A stretch of 64,000 nucleotides of DNA. It comes from Ignelater luminosus (taxonomy: Eukaryota > Arthropoda > Insecta > Coleoptera > Elateridae). The stretch lies in NCBI GenBank assembly GCA_011009095.1, contig VTPC01008821.1, positions 124,001-188,000 of the forward strand, read 5' to 3'. Below the pieces are notes generated by a model, which was given only the letters and a program-made list of their open reading frames with translations, ran no database searches and was not told where the DNA came from. The position numbers were made by a program, and so were the translations under genes. Shown piece after piece: positions 1-11,945 of the stretch. Each line of letters opens with the position of its first letter. Position 1 is the stretch's first letter.

Positions 1-1812
1 GCAACTCTTCTTTCGCAAGTTCGATTATGAATTTTGTCGCTCAGTTGATCGCGGGGCAAACAAAAAAAAAAGATATATATTTGATCGATTTTTGGTAGCG
101 ATAAATTCTTTTTTTATGTCTGTGTGTTCCATTAAATTATATTGAGATTGGGGATTGGGGGTATAAATTTGTTGAATTTATATGACTATGCAGGTTTGTA
201 TTTTTTATGAGAGGAATTTAATAAAAAACACGAGCATTCATATAATAAAATCGAGGCATAAATAACAAAAGACAATAAAGGATAAAAATAGGTGTGTGTA
301 TAAATGTATGTGGTGTTGTGTATGCAGTTCTTAAAACTGGCAAACAATACCAGCGTTGACGGCTCACTTTTGACGGGGTTATTGTAGACTCCACGGTCCA
401 TCAACCAGCACACAATAACAATTCCACCAAGAATATAAATAAAATCCAATAATATAAAGTTGTAAGGAACTTTTCAAAGCCCATTATCACTGCAGTCAGC
501 CAAGCGAAACCTAAGTTTAACACCACTGAAATGGAAGAGCGCGAATTTCTTGGTTGCCCAGGTTTACAGTTCATACACAGTAGGTTAAGCATAATCAAGT
601 TGCAAGTATTTACTTGTATTTTTTTCGTTACGTTTGTCGGCGAGTTAGCGACGCCCATGGTTCAATCGTAAAGGTAATGTAGTTATTATTGTCGAGCCAA
701 GTCCACCACCATTCGATGGCCAGACGATGACGGTGACGTTTGATGGCTGTTCCCTGCCGGCTTTTACTCTTTATGCGAGGACATGACATGTGATGTGTTG
801 AGTAGTAGTTATTCAAATGCCAATGGTTTAGCAAGAATTTATTATACGGGGGATTTTATTTTCCTTTTCATTCCGTTTTATGCGCGTGTATGGGCTCATA
901 TTTTGCTCATTTTTTTACGACCAGTTATTATTGCAGCATTCTTCTTGTTTATTTAAAAGCTTTTGACGAGTTTGCTTATTATTTTAATGAAGGCAAATTG
1001 ACATAGACACAGATGCAGCTTTGTAAAAAAGGGCACTTAATTTAAATAACAAAAAATTAATAAGTCGAAAGGAAATGACTTGATCTTCTTATCCCACCGC
1101 TTGGGCTTCTTTACGTAATTGCTCAATATAAGTGAAATGGTAGCAACAAATATTAAAGTATCAGAAGAAGATTAAAGTATTCGGGTGGATTGTAGTCGGA
1201 CATTCGGTGTTGCTATAGCTTCAATATCAGCCTGATGGATAGCTTCCAATGTGAACGAGCTCAGATTATGATCACTAAGCCTTCTTTCATTCAAATCAGA
1301 CGTTAGCCCATTTATTTCTAAAGTGTAAACATTCTTAATTTATAATTGCAAGTTGCGGATAATTCAATTTTGCTTTTATTGTGAAATAATGGGAAAATAT
1401 AATTGATTAGGCTCAACGTAATATCTTCAATCTTGTTGATATTAAAAATTTCTGTTGCTGGTTACTGCAACTTTGAATGTTAAAGACATTTTAAGAATTA
1501 AGTTGCATACTCTGAAATTGCTAAAAGTCAAAGATTGGATGAATAAGCTAAACGCCACCATTAGTTTCCACAAATTCTGACTTGGAACATCATAGCTCTA
1601 GCCCCCAAAATGAAACTATAACAGGTTAAGCACCAGACACGGTTCTTTTAAGATATTTCCAGTAGGATCCAAGTATTAGGTACCACTTTCGATACTACAA
1701 TGCGTAAAGAGCAGAATTTCCCATAAATCATGTATGGAACTTAAATCAGAACTTTGAAAAGATCAGAGCAGAAGATTATTAATTTATTGCTATGCTGTTA
1801 ATTTTGTAGTCT
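1..1812. other. AT-rich stretch without a supported gene
   Basis: Short open frames occur, for example an 85-codon frame on the minus strand at 401-658 with hydrophobic stretches. None has a recognisable domain or a convincing splice structure. No repeat or RNA gene was recognised. Confidence 0.5.
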
Positions 1813-2073
1813 TCATCTATCTTTCCTATTGAATGCATCAGAAATGTCTTTCATAAAAAAGTCAATTATTGAGTTTTGTAGCACACATTCAACACAGTTC
1901 AGCTCAGCAATCCAGCCAATTCTAGCCGTTTCAGCAGATACATGTCTTAGTCGGTTGCGAATGGCTGGAATAACTTTTCCTTCAGTTAGGCTGTGCTGTG
2001 CTAGGTAAACCATTGGTTCAAACGTGTCCAATTTGAATATTTGTTGTATGCTCGAAACACAATAATATCTCAT
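1813..2073 (-). other. Unassigned 86-codon ORF, possible exon or pseudogene remnant
   Basis: I do not recognise this frame. Its composition is more protein-like than most chance frames here: mixed charged and hydrophobic residues, with segments such as FEPMVYLAQHSL, IPAIRNRLRHVSAE and AELNCVECVLQNS. A stop codon lies immediately upstream of the first Met, so an exon entering from an upstream splice acceptor would have to join inside the frame. No clear donor is visible at its 3' end. It lies about 270 bp from the Jockey remnant but does not resemble Jockey reverse transcriptase. It may be a decayed gene fragment, a single exon, or chance. Confidence 0.25.
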
Positions 2074-2339
2074 TCAATATCACACTACCTACCTTCAGAT
2101 ATCAGAGTATCGGAATTTTTCTCAAATCAAAAGCACAAGACGACAGTGCAACTATCAATCACATACCATAACATTTTACATTGCATTTCATCTCAGTCAT
2201 GAACCTTAGTTTTTGGAAAGCTAGACATTTTCTACTGAGCTTATGGTAGTTCAAAGCTAATCTAAAACATCAATCCTGTACTTTGGACTTTCTACAAATG
2301 TGATCAAACTTAAAAGCGAGTTGTAACCCGAATCAACCC

Positions 2340-3260
2340 TCAGTGACCTTCCCTCATTAATTTTGATACTAGCTAGTGTAGTCGCCAGTTTAGAAAGTTT
2401 TGTTATCACAGCCCACTAATTAAATATGGATCATGTTTCGTCCCCTTTAACCGCCTTGTCGAGATGTCGTTGTTGAGGAGATGAATCGCTTCGACATTAG
2501 CATCTCAACGAAGTCTTCTTTTATGTATTGACAGTTGAAATTCTTTCCTGAGATCCAATACAATTTTCTATATCATATACTCGCCTCTCTTCTTTATGTG
2601 TTCTTTCCAGTATGTTTTTGCAAGTGTCTAATGTCGTACCAAACACTGTTTTCACATGGAATAACGTTGCTGTTGATATTGATTGGCAGATGATTCCTCA
2701 TGTTTTTGTTAGTGAAATTTATTAATGTATCAATTTCAATTTTTGATCCAGTTGGAAATAATGCAACAGGCTCCTTGTAGTTTAGCTGTTACATCTTCAG
2801 TATTGTTTCCTATTGTCAGAATTTCAGGTATTATCCACAAACGTAGCGATGATGGTCACATTTTCTATCTGTGGCAGGTCACGTGTAAAGAGACATAGAA
2901 AACAGGTTGCAACACACCTCCTGGTTTCATACTTGTCTTTTTGCTTGATACTAAGGACTCTAATATTATTAGAAAATAGTTCATTTAGTTTATGGGCAAA
3001 ACTGTTCTGGTTTGAACAAATCCTTTTTTATTTTAGGCCTTTTTAAATGGCATTAGTGATTCTATGAACTCGGTTTATTATTGGATGTTAGTGTATAAAA
3101 CCAAACTGGTGATGGTGGTTTGGAATCAGACTTTTTCTTTCTATTATGAATTTGAGTCGTTTCAGAATTACTTCTTTTCAAAATTGCGTTTATTTCTTTT
3201 ATTTGGTTTCTTCACAAAAGCTGCTTCTACTAGATTCCTTCATTGGTGGTTTTGCTAAAT
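2340..3260 (-). mobile_element. Degenerate Jockey-clade non-LTR retrotransposon, reverse transcriptase fragment
   Basis: Minus-strand translation in shifting frames gives the order of motifs expected for a Jockey-type reverse transcriptase. First comes a segment like QFGF...VHRITNAI (about 3050-3130). Then comes HKLNELFS, followed by TRDLPQIENVTIIATFVDN (about 2820-2890). The last corresponds to the catalytic FADD box with its second Asp changed to Asn. Downstream are the thumb-like strings RNHLPININ (about 2660-2710) and YRKLYWISGKN (about 2550). Several stops and frameshifts interrupt it, so it is dead. The 5' ORF1 and endonuclease parts and the 3' tail were not found, and the limits are approximate. 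Confidence 0.7.
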
Positions 3261-4690
3261 CATCTGCTGCTCGATATTTGTCCTGATATTTCCCTCAAGG
3301 TATCAAAATTGATTAAATCAAATATTTCTATATTTGTCAAAATCATCTCACTATCTAAGAATATTCGCATAGTTACTGGCATCTTACCTTTTTACCGATC
3401 AATACTGTACTTGTTCTTCTAATTCTGAGCATGGTTGACTGCAATAGCTCAGCTAATTGGTTGTTCTCTGTGCACAGTTTGGACTTCTTCTTTACTTTTT
3501 GCAAGTTTACTTCCAAAAATGCACAGTTTGGTAAATTCTTTAATTAAATATGCAAGCAAGTGCCCAGAGGTAAATAATGTTGTTGGTCAAATTAACACCT
3601 GTGAAGTGGCATCAGTATTGAAACGATAACAGGCCTAGAAACGTTGAATATTCATCACAGAAAACTCAAACAATAATAACTATCTTTAGTTTTATTTTTT
3701 TTTAATTTGCAATATAGCCCGGGTGATTGATTGACTTTCAGATTCGGTCCTAAAAATCCAAATTGTAGGTTATTTCATTTAATCTTCTTTCAATCCATTC
3801 ATCTGTTTGGCGCAGTGTGCAGCTGCGTATTAGTGCCTCTAGTGCATTTAGAATTTCTTAATCTTAACTTAAACATAAAGGTTATAGTAAATTAATATTG
3901 TTTTTGGGTTTTCAAATTGTATAAATCAGAACTCTTGTTGCCGATAACGCTGCCTAAGGCAAGCCATATTTGTAAGTGTGTTTAGTCTGTTTAGCTTAAG
4001 TCGAAATGGAAAAAGAGTACAAACTCAATTGTTTGTGTTCTGTAGGTACCACCATCGCTGATTTAAAGACTAATTTGAGCTCATCGAATTAGAATCAAAA
4101 TGTTGACTACTTAAGGGTTTTGAAAGGTCAGCATTAATTAAAGTCGACAAAGAAGATTTTATTGAATTGTGAACTAAGAATGGAAGAAACCCATTTTCAG
4201 TAGTCAGAGAAGTGAAACCTTGAGTGTTTCCTGCAGTAATTAACACTTTGCCATGACTTTCACAAGGAGTTGAAATTCGGTGAGCATGGTGAGCTACTCA
4301 GACATACTCAGATATTTTACTTTATCAAGTTTATCGATCGTAGAAGAAAACTCTTTTTGTTCCATTTCAGAAAACCACAGAAGCTAAATTGCCATGTATG
4401 AAAGGAAAGTAAAACAGGCCGGACGAACAGCAGCAACGCCAAATTCCAAAAGAAGATCTTGTAGCTTTGTCTACAAAATGGATCAACTTCAAGGCACAGC
4501 AAATGAAACTGGTCTTACTGGATGGTGTTTTCATTTTTAGACTACAAAACATGAACGTTGAAATTGAATGAGTCTGAAGATCTTTGCTGGAGATAGATAA
4601 AGAAGGCTGAGTAAGCTAATGGTTAGATACTGCTCATAATGTATTGAAAAGAAAAAAAGTCAAGTTTGGTATAACGAATTATCCCAATGC
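3261..4690. other. Unassigned stretch, possibly holding decayed coding remnants
   Basis: No supported gene. Plus-strand translation around 4005-4210 gives short protein-like runs separated by stops (for example TTIADLKT), reminiscent of the N-terminal helix-turn-helix of pogo/CENP-B-type transposases. The match is too short to call. The 3' Jockey flank (3260-3650) shows nothing recognisable. Confidence 0.3.
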
Positions 4691-4699
4691 AAAAGAATT

Positions 4700-5225
4700 G
4701 TTTCCTAGGATGTCCTCAAAATCTTAGCCTTGAGGAAGTAAAGTTACAAAAAATAAAAACTTCAAGTATCATGGGAATCTTGTATCTGAAGCCTGTCCAC
4801 AAATCAAGGTTTCCATAAATTCGTAATGTCTCTGCCTTGTGTTAAATATAGAGCGTTTGGCTATTGAGCAATTTTAATATCATACTTACTTCTTTGCCTT
4901 GAGAAAGTGATACAGAGATTCAGACACAGGACTCAGGACTCAGAAAAAATTATCTTTCTGATATTTAAGTGTCAGGAGACTCTAATCTAGCGATGTTCTC
5001 ATGTCTCTGTTCACTCTGGAATTTCTGAAATGAAGATTTCTTAGCCTTGAGGAAGTGATGTAGAGTTCCAGGCGGACGTACGACTCAGAGAAAATCACTC
5101 TTTTGGTATTGAAATGTCTGAAGTGGATTTTAATTCCTCATTACTAAAGCAAAGGTCTATCTATCTATCTATCTATCTATCTAGTGAAGTTCTCACATTC
5201 CAGAATTACTAAAATGGAGATTTAG
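4700..5225. repeat. Diverged tandem duplication of a 150-180 bp unit
   Basis: Two consecutive units can be aligned by eye, about 4891-5040 and about 5041-5223. Both begin with GCCTTGAGRAAGTGAT-like sequence, pass through a GACTCAGARAAAAT block, and end in CTGGAATTTCTGAAATGAAG or its variant. A partial third unit begins near 4725 (TTAGCCTTGAGGAAGTAAAG). Substitutions and small indels show the duplication is old. No coding potential. Confidence 0.6.
5156..5183. repeat. Tetranucleotide microsatellite (CTAT)n, about 7 units
   Basis: An uninterrupted run of the 4-bp unit CTAT lies inside the second copy of the surrounding tandem duplication and is absent from the first copy, so it expanded after the duplication. 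Confidence 0.9.
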
Positions 5226-7139
5226 ACATTTATTCTTTCGGCTGTTTGCGGACTAATTTAAGCAAAAAACAAAGAAAATAAATAATTAAAAGTAAAGAAA
5301 AGATATAGTTATAGGGCATTTTACTACCTCGAATATTATAAACAAACAGATAAGAAAGACAGAGGTAACAATAAATTAATTTATAAAAACGATAATTGCC
5401 CCTATAATGTTCCGGTAAGAGTTAATTAAAACGAAATGTGGTATTACTAGTTGAAATTCACAACATTATAAAAGATTTCATGGAAATCGTAAAACCAGAT
5501 AAACAATACATTAAATTAATCGTGGTAATTTTCTGAGATAGGAATAATCTTCTCTCAGAGGGTCTTTACGTATAATATATATACCCACATACCTTGTGTG
5601 TAGATATATAAAACTAGGGCCCGTAATTTTTCTTAAAGAACTGCTTAATTAAGCTATCTGGAATCGAACTAACGAACCAGTCCGGCCACTTGCAACATAA
5701 TAATAGGAATAACGTTCAACATTAACACTGATTAAACACCGTCTTATCTCCGACATTATCGCAACCAAGGAATAATTGCTAATTACCTTTATTATAATTT
5801 ACAGTCGATTTAGAGGTAGTTAAATATTATGATAATTATTTATAGAAATCTCGATGTCAAAGGTAAAAAGAAAATTTCGGTGTGTAACACAGAAATCTCA
5901 CGGTCGAAAATTCGGGCCTACTAAAAAAATAAAGAATCACCGATCGTATTGGAGATCGTGATTACTCGATGATTACAATGTAAATCGCGTTAGCACAAGG
6001 GAATACTCCGGTGGTACGTAATCGTATCAAGTAGAAAAACCACCGGACCAACTGGTTGCTCACCGTGTAGTTAGAGAGTATCAATCATTGCTGACAGCTT
6101 TATAACTTAGTTCAATTCAGAAATACATCAATATAAATTACGTTTGGAAATTTTTAAATATAATTACAGAGAGGTGAGTGTTCTGAAATCGTGTGTTTGT
6201 TGTCGCCAATTATAGCTATTTATGATGTATATGCATCACTTAATTTTTATTATTTCAGTTGTAATTGGACGACTTGCTGTGTTGTAAGTTATTATAAACT
6301 CTCTTTCTCTTATGGTTCAACGGCATTATTATTATATAGGGAAATATTCAATCACTGTGTTTAGGTCTTCTTTAGAGTTATGTAACGATCTGAAAGATGA
6401 AAAAAAGTGAACGGTCGTGTTTATTGCCATTTTTTTTTCTTCTCGGGATCACGTATTGATTTGTGATTTCATTCATGAAACTTTCGAATCGTACGTGTAT
6501 TAAAAGAGTTATAAATTTACAAAATAAAAATTGGTGGGTTTCGTGCTTAATCTGTCATTGAAATCTCCGACTACTTATTTCTAGTAATTTTGAACGTTGA
6601 AGATATTATAAGTGTTAGTCATGCAAGTTTGGTTGTAAATTGTGTTTAAATGTTGCTTTACACATTTTTGATAAATTTCTGCAACCACCTAAATTTCCTA
6701 AGGCTAATTTGAATTTTATACATGGATCCTTTTAATTTGGATTTAAAACACATTAATCAGAAAATTTTAGTATATAATTAGAAAATAACATAGGCCCTAG
6801 AATGTAACCTTGAAAGGTGCCCATTTTATTTTGAGAAATTGCAACATCTATCGATTGATTATATAACGCTGACGTGTCGGCTTGTTTAAGGTTGTAAAGT
6901 TCATTAGATAAAGTTTTCGTTAGCAAAGCGCATTTGAACTGGCCATGGTATCTGACTGGATTGCTACGATTCAAATTAGTAGTTTAGAGCAATTCCTTGT
7001 CCCGTTGTTATCCCTGATTAACTTGATTTTGTCTGTTTCTACAGCGTAGAATGAAATTGAAAAATGGTTCTAAATCACAAAACTAAGGTTTTATAAATCA
7101 AGCTACCAGTACAGAGCAATGCAAAATATAGGTTTGCTG
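5226..7139. other. AT-rich stretch without a supported gene
   Basis: No recognisable coding sequence. A 9-bp perfect inverted repeat (TCCGGTGGT at 6007-6015 and ACCACCGGA at 6039-6047) could form a hairpin with a 23-base loop. The 5930-6120 interval is less AT-rich than its surroundings, but no gene start was identified. Confidence 0.5.
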
Positions 7140-9800
7140 ATGTATTGTCACACAATCACAGCCTGTGTCACTTAATTAACCAAAATCTCTCACTGCCGTG
7201 TCAGGTGTCACTACGCATTGTATACATAAAAAAATATACAACAATCTGCAAACTTACTTTGTGTCTAACAGATGATAGCATGTTTGTCTTTGTAATCACT
7301 TTATCATTTAATAAAATTCGACCTCTCATCGCTATGTCAGCTGCTGCTACACCTTGCACGTTGCTAGGCAAAGAAAGATTTTGTAGTGCGTCAATTTGCA
7401 AACTTCTTTCATACCTAGCAGACGATAGTACGTTTGCAATATAGAAACACACTCAGGTTCACTTTGCATCAAGCACGTTTAATCAGGTAAAGGACAGTCA
7501 CGTCAAGCGTATTTAGATTCAACTGACTGACTTAACATTAAAAGTAGGGAAGACTAGCTTTTACACAAAACCATCGGTTTAACCGCTTTGTGGACTCCAC
7601 GCAATCCAAGCAAATGAGCTTTACTAGCAAAAATTGTGGGAAATAATAATAAAATAACTGTTTATAATTTATTTTATCCGTTTTTGGACATCTATCGGAC
7701 GACCGGTAGCGGACATCTTATTTTGGTTTCATAGTTTGCCTTTAATATTGTTTAACGTAAGGTATATATTCATTCCACGTACGTTTTTGGGCGTCTGTTG
7801 AATGGCCATGTACAAATTGCATCTAAATCACGTCCGTTGGGTGTTCAAAGTCGTGATAAATGTACGTCAGCCAAAATAATGCTATATTGGTCAATACATA
7901 ACATCGGACCACCAGATGACCGTTAGCATGCATCCATTAAACATCTTATTTGGTTCATACTTTGTCCGATACTTTTGAACATAAGTTGTACATTCACTGG
8001 ACGTCTGTTTTTAGACTTCCATCAGACGACTTTGAATAGGTATAACAAATTACATCTAAATAACGGCCAGTAACGAAGTCTACTGGACGTCCTTTAGTCA
8101 GAAATTGGACGTATACTGGATATCCTTGTGTTATATATAAGATTTCAAAGTTTACAAACATTATAAAACCTTCCACATCTTGTTTTTAGTGCCTGTGGTC
8201 GGATTAATATTACCAGGAAGAATCAGACCAAAGATGTTAATGCTTGTGTCCAATCTGTGACTATGTGCTGATACTACCACAGCAGAATACAAAAAAGCTT
8301 TTTAATTGAAGCTTGCCGCCAGCCGTCCAGATAGTTAGTTCATAGCTGCTTCTAGACACAAGCCTTAGCAATACTCTTTACGCGTCTCCTTAAGTTATAG
8401 AACACTTGGGAATCTGAACAGATTTTTTGTTTCTAACCTATAAAGCTTAGTAGAGACGACAGTCTAGAAACCGAGTTTTCTATCAACAGATTTAAATAAG
8501 AAATGAAAATTGAAGTTTAGTTTTGGGGGTGGACCCGTGGACTACGTATTTTGTGTAATGATATGATAATCCCATCCATCTCATAAAGCATTCCCTACAT
8601 GTGTTTTAGTGCCTCATCTCCATCGATACTTTGACTCGAGCTTATTCACTGCGGAACTCCCGCTCTCCATTCCCGCTTGCTTTTATATATCTTTTCCTTG
8701 TTTCATTCGATGAACCTAGAAGTTTCGCGCCTTTTCTCGCATATTCGACGGTTGTAACGCCTAGAGAGTTCGAGTTTTCTCTAGTATATTTGATGCACTT
8801 ATTGGTGGCGCGTTACAGTACTAAGCAAAATGTTGTCATGACATCGGATTGGAGCGTGTCTACAGCGTACCATCATTCACCTACAAATCATTGCTTTGAG
8901 AGCATAATGCAATTAACTTATTTTATAAAACATTGGTTTTTGTTCCAAGGTAATCTGCAAACTTGCTTTCTGCCTAGAAATGCGTAAAAGCGGTTTTTCA
9001 GCATTGTCTTAATGTTTCATCTCCATCAACACTGCTAAGGATTGATTTGTTTATCACTGCAGTAAAGTGATAAGTGAATCAAAATCTTGCCATGTTGCGT
9101 TGGCACTGAACCAAGAATCTAGTCTGCTATAGTGCATCTAACTGGTATCACAGCAATCTCATCGCCCGCCTGCAAGGTATCCTTCAGCGCTGTGTCAGCC
9201 GCCGCTACACCTTGTATCTACACAAATACTTTTTACCGTAACAACCTGTAAAGTTGCTTCCTACCTAACATACAGTAACATGATTGAAATAGAGGAAACG
9301 AATAAAGTTCATTTTGCATTAAATACGTTTAGTCACGTCGGGCATACTTAGATTTAACTGAATGGTTCCACATGAAACCCTAAAAAATATGTACGGTTTG
9401 ATTTTATACTAGAGAGGTCATGTCATGTTATGTTTTGGTATTGTTGGGTAAATTTCCATTGCAATTGTTTTGGTATCTCATTTTTATTGACATCGATGTT
9501 GATGTAGCGCCAAGGATTGTATTACTTGTTACCGTTCCAGTTCCAAGCAAAGTCTTGTCACGCTAGCGTTGAATCAAGAACGCACCGCCAAGAATCTAGC
9601 TGATATCACATCCGCCTAACTTATATCACCTGTGAAACTTCTGAAGCCTATTTATGTGTAGCAAATTTATTATTAAATACAATACGGTCTTTCTCCGCTG
9701 TCTCAGTCGTTGCTACATTTTTTATCTACGCAAACAAAATAGATTTATCACCATAACCATAAGAAATTGCAAATTTGCCTAACTAACTCAACGGGAATGG
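7140..9800. repeat. Array of diverged local repeat units of roughly 400-500 bp
   Basis: Recurring blocks can be aligned by eye. A block like GCTGTGTCAGCYGCYGCTAC occurs near 7330, 9188 and 9698. It is followed by a block like ATCTGCAAACTTRCTTTCTACCTA near 7245, 7395, 8948, 9247 and 9765. A block like AAGTCTTGTCACG ... CCAAGAATCTAGCTG occurs near 9085-9125 and 9550-9600. A block like TTTCATCTCCATCRAYACT occurs near 8612 and 9012. Units are old and interrupted. The 118-codon open frame at 8631-8987 lies in this repetitive sequence and is not considered a gene. Confidence 0.6.
7685..8115. repeat. Two tandem units of about 220 bp rich in GGACGTCY-type motifs
   Basis: Unit 1 (about 7685-7860) and unit 2 (about 7905-8090) share the same order of blocks: GACATCTATCGGACGACCGG, CATCTTATTT, GGTTCATA, TTGTCCAT-like, CATTCACTGGACGTC-like and ACAAATTACATCTAAAT. 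The sequence is dense in GGACG, CCAGT and GACATC palindromic half-motifs. It sits inside the 7.1-9.8 kb repeat area but has a different sequence. Confidence 0.6.
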
Positions 9801-11634
9801 TGCGCCTAACCAGCGTCTCAAGCAGAGAATAGGAAGACTGCAAACTGAATTTGCAATTTTAAAATTTTGAAAAGCCTATCTCAAAGTATAAAACTTTCTA
9901 ACAAGTAAATGTTTTAAAACTTATTGTTCTACCCTTGTATTCAACTAAAAACATCCTGTATATTAAGAGATTTTATGTTTGTTTTTGTTTCAGAAATTCA
10001 AGAATTTTTTGCACTTAATGCTTCGCTTTATAATACACTTGAAAAAGGTAATAATTAGCTGTCAGGGAAAGGTTTCAATTTGAATAACATCTGCTTGTTA
10101 TTGAAACATTTTTTGGTAGCAAATTAACATAGAATTTTGTTGGAGGTGCTAAAAACCAAAAAGAGGACGGGAAAATTTATTCGCCAGTTGTGTAAATAAT
10201 GGGCAGATTTTTAAAAATTATTTGGCACTTCCTGTGTATTTAATTACGATGACAAATTTATTCGTGCAGATTTCGTTGTCGTTTTCTGTTTTTATAAAAT
10301 ATTTTTCTGTTTTATGTTTAAATGCTTATGTAGTACGCGATGCCTTCTTCTTGTTATCCGCTTATTTGTGACCGATTACTTCCTTTCCCGATATCAATAC
10401 GAAAATCACCTGCTTTTTCGAGAAGAGGTCGGCCGGGCCCCCCGACGATGATTAAGAAACTTAACAAGCAGAAAGAAAGCGAACAACAAAAACAATTTTA
10501 TGTTCTAATTATGAAGAAATAATAATGGGCTTATCTTTATCTACAGATTTACAGCCTAATCGAATGTTACCTTAATTTTTCGTTTTTTCTTTCCTTTTGT
10601 TTTCTGTCTTTTTCTATTTTAAATCTCTCGTTAGTTTTGATGTATGTGGCAGGTGTTTTTATCCGGATTTTTTCATAATTGATTAATGATTTTGTAGTAT
10701 GCAAGCCTCACTCTACATTTAGTTTTGGATACTTTTAAATCGATTTGAGGTTATGATAAATTGATAATGTGGTTTTATATTTCTGTGTAAAATATTTATA
10801 AGACTAATAGACTAATACTGATATTATCTCTTATTTTTTTTTCTAATTTATCCAGACCGCATAATAATATTATTCTTGAGGTAGTTTAACCGTCGAATAT
10901 TAATACAGGAAGGACTGTAAGAATGTTTCTTAGATTAGATACGAATTACGTTGATGAAAATAGATGAAATAATAATTAAAATAATACAATAGAAGACTGA
11001 CTAAATCAATAAATAAATTAATAAAATGATAATAGATGTACAGTTATATATTGCTGTGGATAGATAGTAGTGATGACCGAGTGAATTGAAATATCCTAAC
11101 GTTATGCGCAACCAACGGTTAAAATAGTACAACAAATAACTAACCAAATGTCAATTACGACCTCTCATTGCTGTGTTAGCTGCTGCTAAACTTGATAACT
11201 GCGCAATCTAAAGTAGATAAAGAATTATCGTAATGCTGAGTTCTATTTTTCACTTTAAAAATCTACAATTATTTATGTAACATCCTGCAGTTAATTCTAG
11301 CTTATTTGTATTGCAGTTCGTTTCTCAATTTACTTTTAATTCATATAATTTTCCTTATTATTTATGTGAAGACTACCAAATTAAAATGTCATATCTAGTT
11401 TTTTTTCTTATTTGATTCCAACCAATAAATTAATATTTATTGACTATAGGACGTCAAGAATAAATTTTAATGATCACAACATATCTTGAAATTAATTTAA
11501 AAACTTTCACCTTCAACCCATAAAGCAAAAAGCTTGTACTATCAAATAAAATCTACTTTAACTCCTAACTTACATTACTAAACAAAAGCGACGATTTTTC
11601 CAAAAGATAAAATTTAGCACCAGGTCCCCTGCGG
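9801..11634. other. AT-rich stretch without a supported gene
   Basis: No gene recognised. A single further copy of the GCTGTGTTAGCTGCTGCTA block of the upstream repeat array occurs at about 11165-11190. A 60-codon open frame at 10340-10522 has no recognisable features. Confidence 0.5.
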
Positions 11635-11945
11635 GTGAATATTTTCAAGCCCTGTCGAAACCGCGGCGTAGTCTGGCGTGTGAGGCAAGCAGTTAGTGTT
11701 ACCTACCACACAAGGAATGCGTGTGAGCCCGTTAGTAAGAGGCTGGCGGGGTCGCGCCCGTGACAGGGTGTAATATATAACGTCTTCAACAAACAGCGGC
11801 CGTTCCTCCCACCGCGGTCCAAGATCTTCATCTGCAGAGCCGCCACAGCTGGCTCAATTCCAAGAACACTTGCCTTGGCCGGTGTACCTGCAGTTCTACC
11901 CCGAACAAGCACAACACTCGATTTCTTTCGCATGCTTAGCTATAC
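11635..11945 (-). other. G+C-rich island with possible decayed coding sequence
   Basis: About 310 bp stand out from AT-rich surroundings. On the minus strand one frame reads through nearly the whole island with only two stops. It gives a cysteine-, proline- and arginine-containing protein-like string, including ASCGGSADEDLGPRWEERP, FVEDVIYYTLSRARP and NGLTRIPC. A second frame is open for 76 codons (11703-11933). I do not recognise a family. It may be a pseudogene, a retroposed fragment, or an exon whose splice sites I cannot place. No rRNA or tRNA match was recognised. Confidence 0.35.

Noticed and set aside
4005..4210. Possible pogo/CENP-B-like N-terminal domain
   Set aside because: The similarity is limited to about ten residues and is broken by stops.
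5650..5700. tRNA-like B-box (AGTTCGATTCC on the minus strand)
   Set aside because: No acceptor, anticodon or T-stem pairing could be built around it.
8631..8987. 118-codon open frame
   Set aside because: Lies within the diverged repeat array and shows no domain or codon pattern of a gene.
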